Below, piece by piece: positions 15,487 to 19,952 of a DNA stretch of 19,952 bases. Source of the DNA: DATJLQ01 sp035509415 (GTDB lineage: Bacteria > Pseudomonadota > Alphaproteobacteria > JACZXZ01); contig DATJLQ010000133.1 of the NCBI GenBank assembly GCA_035509415.1, forward strand, positions 1 through 19,952, read 5' to 3'. How positions within the stretch are numbered: position 1 is the stretch's first letter; every line of letters starts with the position of its first letter. Below the pieces are notes generated by a model that was given only the letters and a program-made list of their open reading frames with translations, had not been told where the DNA came from and did not search any database. A program made the position numbers and the translations under genes.

Positions 15487-16266
15487 GTGCGCGACCGCGA
15501 GCGCGAGGCATTGCTGCCGATCCTCCAGGGGTTCGGCGTGCCGGGCGACGGCATCCTCGTGGTGCATAGCGCGATCGGGCTGCTCAGCCGCCAGGGCCTG
15601 CGCGCCGAGGCGATGGTCGAAGCGCTCCTCGGCCACATGGCGCGCGGCAACCTGTTCATGCCGACCATGACCTGGCGCAGCGTGACGCCCGCCAATCCGG
15701 TCTGGGACGAGCTCGCGACGCCGTCCCATACGGGCGTGCTCACCGAAATCTTCCGCACGCGCTACGCGACCGCGCGCAGCATCCATCCGACCCACTCGGT
15801 CGCGGGCTGGGGGCCGGCGGCGAAAGCGCTGCTCGCGCGCCATCATGTCGACGACACGCCGGTCTCCGGCAACAGCCCCTATGGGCTGATGCGCGACTAT
15901 CCGACCTATATCCTCACCCTCGGCGTCGGGCTCGAATGCGTCACCGCGATTCATTTGCCCGAGGAAACCGTCGCGGTCGATCTCTATGTGCGGCCGCGCG
16001 AGAGCGCCGAGACCTACGATTGCCGCGACCGTACCGGCCGCTCGATCGCGGTGCGGACGCGGCGCCATTGGCGCCTCGACCGGGACTTCCCCCAATTCGC
16101 GGCACCGCTCCAGGCGCGGGGGCAGCTTGAATCGGGCGCCATCCTCGGATGCCCCTACTCCATCGTCGCCATGGCCGATCTCTTGCGCACCGTCTTCGCG
16201 GCACTCATCGAAAACCCGCGCGCGACGTTGCGCAACGGCGGGGCCGCGCCCGGCGGAACAGCGTAG
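15487..16266 (+). CDS. AAC(3)-family N-acetyltransferase, probably acting on an amino sugar
   Basis: A 259-residue member of the aminoglycoside 3-N-acetyltransferase family. It has the CoA-site segment LVVHSAIGLLSRQG (24-37), the strand MPTMTW (58-63), the family signature HPTHSVAGWG (100-109), and the late H-x-x-E type block AIHLPEE. Resistance enzymes of this family acetylate aminoglycosides, but members within polysaccharide clusters more plausibly acylate amino sugars. Here it sits just after an aminotransferase and another acyltransferase, so the natural substrate is probably the nucleotide-linked amino sugar (inference). The GTG start at 15487 follows the previous stop by six bases. No ATG is available near the conserved start of the fold, so the GTG is favoured. 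Confidence 0.88.
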   Translation: MRDREREALLPILQGFGVPGDGILVVHSAIGLLSRQGLRAEAMVEALLGHMARGNLFMPTMTWRSVTPANPVWDELATPSHTGVLTEIFRTRYATARSIHPTHSVAGWGPAAKALLARHHVDDTPVSGNSPYGLMRDYPTYILTLGVGLECVTAIHLPEETVAVDLYVRPRESAETYDCRDRTGRSIAVRTRRHWRLDRDFPQFAAPLQARGQLESGAILGCPYSIVAMADLLRTVFAALIENPRATLRNGGAAPGGTA

Positions 16267-16284
16267 CGCGGGGCCGGCCGGACC

Positions 16285-16914
16285 ATGATGCGACTCGCCA
16301 AATTCCTCCTTCCCTACCTGGCCGCCGTGGGCCTGGTCGCGGGCCTCAGCATGCTGGTGCCCTACCTGATCTCCGGCTCCTACGTCGCGACGGCGCCGAC
16401 GCCAGGTGCCGCGTCTGGCGCCGGCCCCAAGCTTCCGCCGATGCCGAAGCTTCCGCCCGGGACGATCTACGTCCGCAACGACGGGATCGGCCAGGTCAAC
16501 GCTGTCCTCTCGGATCGGAATCCGCGTCCGACCGATGGGGCGAGCTTCTTCGGCATGCCGCTCACGCCCGACAGCGCGAGCACGGTGTTCCACGTCCGGG
16601 TCGTCGCGAACGCCTATATGGAAGCCCCCGGCGAGGCCGTGGTCGCGGTGTTCAAGTCCGGCGACGACCGCGCGATCAAGGTGGTCTCGCAGCAGGTGCC
16701 CGGGCACGGCTATGCGCGTTTCGATATTGCCTTCGACGTCACCTCGGACGGGAAGCCGTTCGCGCTCGATTTCAGAATCGGCCCGGGCCACCCGGGATGG
16801 CTCGTCTTCAACGGGCCCGACTATGCGCGCCGCCCGGCGAACATGCCGATCCCTTCGCTCACCATTACCAAAGAAAAGGGTACCGAAGAGAAGGGAACCG
16901 ACGAGAAGGGTTGA
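16285..16914 (+). CDS. Membrane-anchored protein with the repeated beta-rich module
   Basis: A 209-residue protein of unknown family. An uncleaved-looking hydrophobic anchor (about 7-31, FLLPYLAAVGLVAGLSMLVP) is followed by a Pro-rich spacer (38-58). The module (about 59-196) follows: VFHVRVVANAYMEAPGEAVV, FALDFRIGPGHPGWLVFNGP. The blocks align with the exporter ATPase C-terminus and with the partial gene at the window start. A charged tail of pentapeptides ends the protein. With few positive residues after the anchor, the module probably lies in the periplasm, opposite the cytoplasmic module of the ATPase. It may bind the glycan during or after export (inference). Start ATG 16285 or 16288. 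It is the last plus-strand gene of the cluster. Confidence 0.82.
   Translation: MMRLAKFLLPYLAAVGLVAGLSMLVPYLISGSYVATAPTPGAASGAGPKLPPMPKLPPGTIYVRNDGIGQVNAVLSDRNPRPTDGASFFGMPLTPDSASTVFHVRVVANAYMEAPGEAVVAVFKSGDDRAIKVVSQQVPGHGYARFDIAFDVTSDGKPFALDFRIGPGHPGWLVFNGPDYARRPANMPIPSLTITKEKGTEEKGTDEKG
16870..16911 (+). repeat. 15-base tandem repeat coding for the KEKGT/EEKGT/DEKG tail
   Basis: Three units (16870-16884, 16885-16899, and a partial 16900-16911) encode KEKGT, EEKGT and DEKG at the extreme C-terminus of the anchored protein, directly before the TGA. The short in-frame units could expand or contract by slippage and change tail length. Confidence 0.65.
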
Positions 16915-17059
16915 CGCCGCGCGCCACCGGCGCCGCGACCGACGCGCGAGCGCGTCCCGTCGAAGTCATAAAACGCACGCTAAAACAATTAGTTAGAGGC
17001 ATCCGCTCGATGCGCGCGCGGCGGCACGGGGCGTCGCCGCAAGACGATGCGCGGCGTGC
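16915..17059. terminator. Convergent gap with a perfect hairpin
   Basis: The gap separates the plus-strand cluster from the minus-strand glycosyltransferase. GACGCG (16941-16946) and CGCGTC (16951-16956) form a six-pair stem with a CGAG loop. A locally A/T-rich patch, CATAAAACGCACGCTAAAAC and onward (about 16967-16997), follows. As a two-way terminator it is plausible by position, but neither side has a clean T-run after the stem. Confidence 0.35.
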
Positions 17060-18343
17060 CTATCGTCGCCGATCGGTGCGCGCCGAGCCGTCGCGCGGTG
17101 CGCGACGCCGGGCGATCTCGGCGAACAGTTCCTCGTATTGCCGCACCACGTCCTCGAGCGAGAATTTCTCGATCACGCGTTTGCGCGCGGCCGCGCCGGC
17201 CGCGGCACGGGCTTCCGCGCCAGCGTCGATGAAGCCGCGCCAAGCGGCCGCCAGCGCTTCGGGATTCCGCGGCGGCACGACCTTCCCGGTCGCGCCGAGG
17301 ATTTCGGGTACGTCGCCGACCGACGTGCCGACGCATGGAATCTCCGTCGCCATCGCTTCGCCGAGGACATTCGGGAAGCCCTCGCCGAACGCGGAGCACA
17401 GCGTGCAGATGTCGAGCGCATTGAGCAACCGCGGCACGTCGTCGCGCACGCCGAGAAGGAGCGTACTCTGGGCGACGCCGTTCGATCGAACCAGCTCGTC
17501 CAAGGCCGCGTTGCCGCGCGCCACGTCCTTTCCGAACGCGACGAAGCGGATCCGAGCCCCGTCGCGCGCCAGGCGCCCGGCGGCCCGGAAGAAGGTTCCA
17601 TGGTCTTTCATCGGGTCGAACCGCGCGGGTAGCCCGATCAGGATTTCGCTTTCCGCGACGCCGAGTTCGCGCCGCACCGCCGCGCGCGCCTCGCGGTCGG
17701 GCCGGAACCGGCTCAGATCGAAGCCGTTCGGGACGATGCGCCACTCATGGGGCCGATAGCCGAGCCGCTCATGCGCTTCCTTGGCCGCGCGCGAATTCGC
17801 GAGCACCAGCTCCTGAAACCGCGAGAGCCGCACCAGGAGCGCAAGCACGATCCTGGATCGCAGCCGATACGCCGACATGTCCATGTCCGAGCAACGCAAA
17901 TTCCAAAGCACGGTCGGCGTCCCTGCGATCGTTCCCGCCAAGGTCCCCAAAAGATCGCTGTGATAGAGCCAGGTCTGAAGAATGGCCGCGCCGCGCAGAA
18001 GACCCACGAGCCGAAAGAGGCCGCGCGGCAACACTTGATTGCGCTCGATCCCGAGGGAGGCGACCGGAATGCCGCTGTCGCGCAGCTCGCCCGCGAGCGG
18101 CCCGAACGGCGCCATGCTGACCACGAGATTGTCGAAGCGCGCACGATCCATGTGCGTGACGAGCTTGACCAGCATCCTCTCGGCGCCGCCGATTTCGAGG
18201 CCGGTGATGAGGTGAACGAGTCGGATGCGGTCGGATTGGAGCATCGAGGCGTAAACCCGGAGATCGACGGCGGATGGTAGTCCCTTTGGGAGGGCGGTGC
18301 CATAGCGCCGGCCCTCAAACGGCGACTCTTCGCCGTCCCTCAT
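17060..18343 (-). CDS. GT4-family glycosyltransferase (GT-B fold)
   Basis: A 427-residue glycosyltransferase. The acceptor-side start is LVHLITGLEIGGAERMLVKL (about 42-61). The donor-side domain has VPNGFDLSRFRP, IGLPARFDPMKDH, and the family E-x7-E motif in FGEGFPNVLGEAM, followed by VGTSVGDVPEIL. It would transfer a nucleotide-activated sugar onto a lipid-linked or growing glycan at the cytoplasmic membrane face. The start is a choice between Met1 at 18343 and Met34 at 18244. Homology begins only near Met34, but the ATG at 18343 overlaps the stop of an upstream reading frame as ATGA, the coupling used throughout this cluster, so I chose 18343. It is antisense to the main cluster and has its own upstream context. 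Confidence 0.9.
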   Translation of the reverse strand: MRDGEESPFEGRRYGTALPKGLPSAVDLRVYASMLQSDRIRLVHLITGLEIGGAERMLVKLVTHMDRARFDNLVVSMAPFGPLAGELRDSGIPVASLGIERNQVLPRGLFRLVGLLRGAAILQTWLYHSDLLGTLAGTIAGTPTVLWNLRCSDMDMSAYRLRSRIVLALLVRLSRFQELVLANSRAAKEAHERLGYRPHEWRIVPNGFDLSRFRPDREARAAVRRELGVAESEILIGLPARFDPMKDHGTFFRAAGRLARDGARIRFVAFGKDVARGNAALDELVRSNGVAQSTLLLGVRDDVPRLLNALDICTLCSAFGEGFPNVLGEAMATEIPCVGTSVGDVPEILGATGKVVPPRNPEALAAAWRGFIDAGAEARAAAGAAARKRVIEKFSLEDVVRQYEELFAEIARRRAPRDGSARTDRRR

Positions 18344-18510
18344 CGGGCGCGGCGAGCGTCCGGCATGGTGCTCAGCTTCGCCACGATATCGTCGAGCATC
18401 GATTCATAGCCGCGCGGCACGAAATGGCAGCAATCGTCGGCCGATAACCGGGAGGTCGGGGGTTCCAAGCGACCCCCGCCCATCTCGCGTGCCCAACCCC
18501 GCATCGTCAT
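18340..18510 (-). pseudogene. Probable 3' remnant of an SGNH-hydrolase-like gene
   Basis: A 56-codon minus-strand frame runs from ATG 18510 to the TGA at 18342-18340. That stop overlaps the glycosyltransferase ATG as ATGA. The part nearest the stop, RLSADDCCHFVPRGYESMLD, resembles the end of SGNH/GDSL hydrolases, where the catalytic D-x-x-H is followed by a Pro-Gly turn and a helix. No upstream portion of such an enzyme (GDS motif, oxyanion Gly and Asn) is present; the frame closes at a TAG shortly before the ATG, within GC-rich repeats. I read it as the surviving end of a gene cut by rearrangement. A genuine short leader peptide is the alternative. Confidence 0.4.
18457..18478. other. Hairpin in the divergent region
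   Basis: CGGGGGT (18457-18463) and ACCCCCG (18472-18478) form a seven-pair stem with an eight-base loop. It lies inside the short minus-strand frame and near the point where homology to the SGNH-type end is lost. No T-run follows on either strand. Confidence 0.3.
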
Positions 18511-18577
18511 CCGCGCCGCTCGGCGCCCGAGCCCGCATCGCTATGCGCGGCGCTCGGCGCCGCTCGGCACCCGAGCC
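18499..18577. repeat. Imperfect tandem duplication with two matching hairpins
   Basis: Two units start with CCGCATCG or CGCATCG (18499 and 18533) and end in a hairpin of the form GCTCGG-CNC-CCGAGC (18518-18532 with CGC; 18562-18576 with CAC). The second unit is longer by an extra CGCTCGGCGC stretch. Together with the hairpin at 18457 they fill the gap between the minus-strand glycosyltransferase and the plus-strand phosphotransferase, and contain no recognisable promoter. Confidence 0.5.
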
Positions 18578-18620
18578 GGCACCTTGCCTCGCGCGCGGAA
18601 TTCGCGAACAATCGCCCGCG

Positions 18621-19685
18621 ATGTCCGACCCCGCCCTCGACCTGTTCGCGCCCGAAGACTCGACCCCCCAGGACTGGGATGCGCTACGCGCCTATTTGAC
18701 GTCGCGCGGCCAGGCATTGGCCCCCGGGACGCCGCGCCAGTTCCGCGGCGGCTACGGCAACCTGAATTATCTCCTCGAGATCGACGGCGCGAAATGCGTG
18801 CTGCGCCGGCCGCCCATGGGGCCGGTGGCGCCGGGAGCCAACGACATGGTGCGCGAGCACCGCATCCTGTCGCAGCTCTCGAATGCGCTGCCCTTGGTGC
18901 CGCGCGGCTTGCATCTCTGCGAGGATGCGGCCGTGCTCGGCGCACCCTTCCAGCTCATCGAGTTCCGTCCCGGCATCGTGATCCGCGGCAAGCTCCCGCG
19001 CGGGGTCGCCGGGCTTGCGGATGTCGGCGCACGGCTGAGCTCGATGCTCGCCCACGAGCTCGCCATGCTCCACGGCATCGATCCCAAGGACGTCGATCTC
19101 GACACGCTCGGGAAGCCCGAGGGGTTCATGAGCCGCACGGTCGAGGGCTGGCTGAAGCGCGCCGCGGTCTACGAGGATCTCCTGGATGCGCGCGCGTTCG
19201 CCGAGCTCGGCGCCCGGCTGCGCGCGACGGTGCCGCCCGCGCGCGGCGCCACCCTGCTCCATTCCGACTTCAAGCTCGACAACGTGATCCTCGACCCGAA
19301 GACGCTCGCACCCCGCGCCGTGATCGATTGGGACATGGGCACGCGCGGCGATCCCTTGTGGGATCTTGCGATCATGCTGAGCTACTGGGCCGAGCCGGGC
19401 GATCCCGATTGCATGCTACGCCTGAACCAGATGCCCACGACCGAGCCCGGCTTCTGGTACCGCTCGCGGGTGATGCGGGAATATTCGCGCTTCACCGGCC
19501 GCGATCTCTCGGATTTCAGGTTCTACCGCGCGCTGGCGATGCTGCGCTCGGCGGTGATCTTCTTGCAGCTCTTCGGGCGCTACCGGCGCGAGCCCAAGCT
19601 CAACCCGCGCTTCGCCGATTTCGACCGGCTCGGGCGCGAGATGGTCGATTACGCGTTCGAGATCGCGCAGGGACGCGTGGAATAG
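18621..19685 (+). CDS. APH-fold phosphotransferase family protein
   Basis: A 354-residue kinase-fold protein of the aminoglycoside-phosphotransferase superfamily, close in style to the ACAD10/11-type or choline/ethanolamine-kinase-like members. It shows a nucleotide loop GGYGNLNYLLE (43-53), VLRRPP with the ATP-binding arginines, the Brenner motif LLHSDFKLDN (212-221; catalytic Asp216, metal-binding Asn221) and the metal motif VIDWDMGTRGDPLWDLA (234-250). The substrate is unknown; in bacteria these often sit with acyl-CoA dehydrogenases or small-molecule catabolism rather than drug resistance. The start is ATG 18621, where family similarity begins. Earlier in-frame starts (GTG 18489, ATG 18543) run through the hairpin repeats and are unlikely. 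Its TAG overlaps the next gene's ribosome site. Confidence 0.88.
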   Translation: MSDPALDLFAPEDSTPQDWDALRAYLTSRGQALAPGTPRQFRGGYGNLNYLLEIDGAKCVLRRPPMGPVAPGANDMVREHRILSQLSNALPLVPRGLHLCEDAAVLGAPFQLIEFRPGIVIRGKLPRGVAGLADVGARLSSMLAHELAMLHGIDPKDVDLDTLGKPEGFMSRTVEGWLKRAAVYEDLLDARAFAELGARLRATVPPARGATLLHSDFKLDNVILDPKTLAPRAVIDWDMGTRGDPLWDLAIMLSYWAEPGDPDCMLRLNQMPTTEPGFWYRSRVMREYSRFTGRDLSDFRFYRALAMLRSAVIFLQLFGRYRREPKLNPRFADFDRLGREMVDYAFEIAQGRVE

Positions 19686-19689
19686 GAGA
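19684..19689 (+). promoter_or_regulatory. Ribosome binding site of the 3' oxidoreductase gene
   Basis: AGGAGA overlaps the TAG stop of the phosphotransferase gene and sits five bases before the ATG at 19695. It indicates that the two genes are co-transcribed and coupled. Confidence 0.7.
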
Positions 19690-19694
19690 CGGCC

Positions 19695-19952
19695 ATGGCA
19701 GCGCCTTCCGTATCCGCCCCCACCATCGCCATCATCGCCGCGGGCGAGATGGGCAGCGCCGTCGGCGCCCGCCTGGTCGAAAAGGGAGCGCGCGTCGTGA
19801 CTTCGCTCGAAGGGCGCAGCGCGGCGAGCCGGACGCGCGCCGCGCGCGCGGGCCTGGTCGCGGCCGCGGACGACCGGAGTCTCCTGGCCGACGCGGATTA
19901 CCTCCTTTCGATCGTGCCCCCGGGCTCGGCGCTCGATTTCGCGCGCCGCATG
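19695..19952 (+). CDS. NAD(P)-dependent oxidoreductase, 6-phosphogluconate-dehydrogenase type (3' truncated)
   Basis: The first 86 codons of a gene that continues beyond the window. The N-terminus is a Rossmann fold: IAIIAAGEMGSAVGARLVEK carries the GxGxMG-like turn (here A-G-E-M-G-S), the second strand ends in ARVVTSLEGRS, and LLADADYLLSIVPPGSALDF is the typical 'sivpp' strand of this superfamily. An arginine-rich stretch after SLEGRS favours NADP over NAD. The closest style I recognise is the 6PGDH NAD-binding/DUF1932 group, related to hydroxyisobutyrate dehydrogenases. Ten bases separate it from the phosphotransferase stop, so the two probably form an operon unrelated to the polysaccharide genes. 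Confidence 0.85.
   Translation, partial: MAAPSVSAPTIAIIAAGEMGSAVGARLVEKGARVVTSLEGRSAASRTRAARAGLVAAADDRSLLADADYLLSIVPPGSALDFARRM

Noticed and set aside
15487..16266. Aminoglycoside resistance gene
   Set aside because: The family match is real, but its place between sugar-modifying genes makes amino-sugar acylation more likely. Resistance cannot be claimed from sequence.
18451..18500. tRNA 3' end or attachment-site-like stretch (GGGGGTTCCAAGCGACCCCC)
   Set aside because: The stem-loop resembles a T-arm, but the loop has eight bases in the best pairing, and no acceptor, anticodon or D arms are found around it.
18621..19685. Aminoglycoside phosphotransferase resistance gene
   Set aside because: It has the APH fold and catalytic motifs, but the HSDFKLDN and IDWDMGTRGDP style and the neighbouring oxidoreductase point to a metabolic kinase.
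1..19952. CRISPR arrays, insertion sequences, integrases or toxin-antitoxin pairs
   Set aside because: No regularly spaced repeats, transposase motifs or small paired toxin/antitoxin frames were seen on either strand.

Overview
The window is very GC-rich, with G or C at most third codon positions, and it is densely coding. Its gene content fits an alphaproteobacterium (Rhodospirillales or Hyphomicrobiales type), but that placement is inference from composition and gene style, since no rRNA or other taxonomic marker is present. About 16.4 kb (513-16914) reads as one plus-strand surface-polysaccharide export and nucleotide-sugar cluster. Most of its genes are coupled by ATGA or GTGA overlaps or by gaps of a few bases, which suggests one long transcription unit.

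Layout: (1) 2-313, the 3' end of a gene coding for a beta-rich module that recurs twice more in the window. (2) 513-2741, an ABC-2 polysaccharide exporter: Wzm-like permease and Wzt-like ATPase, the latter carrying the module at its C-terminus. (3) 2738-4161, a GmhB-type sugar-phosphate phosphatase and a transaldolase-family protein. (4) 4240-8741, two SDR epimerase/dehydratases, a nucleotidyltransferase-PfkB kinase fusion in the opposite order to HldE, and a Gfo/Idh/MocA oxidoreductase. (5) 8738-11563, a UDP-glucose-dehydrogenase-like protein lacking the catalytic Cys, an SDR with His-x3-His in place of Tyr-x3-Lys, and a methyltransferase. (6) 11711-16266, a split transketolase, a DegT/StrS aminotransferase, a left-handed beta-helix acyltransferase and an AAC(3)-type N-acyltransferase. 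(7) 16285-16914, a membrane-anchored protein carrying the third copy of the module.

Downstream, a GT4 glycosyltransferase lies on the minus strand (17060-18343). Its start overlaps the stop of a short reading frame that looks like the 3' remnant of an SGNH-hydrolase gene. A divergent stretch with hairpins and a partial duplication (18344-18620) separates it from an unrelated-looking pair on the plus strand: an APH-fold phosphotransferase and the start of a 6-phosphogluconate-dehydrogenase-type oxidoreductase, cut by the window end.

How it may work together (inference): transketolase and transaldolase could make or remodel a C6-C8 ketose phosphate. The kinase/nucleotidyltransferase and GmhB-type phosphatase could activate it in the manner of ADP-heptose synthesis. 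The SDRs, the oxidoreductases, the aminotransferase, two acyltransferases and the methyltransferase could then decorate it as an N-acylated, possibly methylated unusual sugar. The Wzm/Wzt exporter would carry the polymer, and the repeated module may be its recognition element. No sedoheptulose-7-phosphate isomerase (GmhA) and no polymer-assembling glycosyltransferase, other than the GT4, is visible here, so the cluster probably continues upstream.
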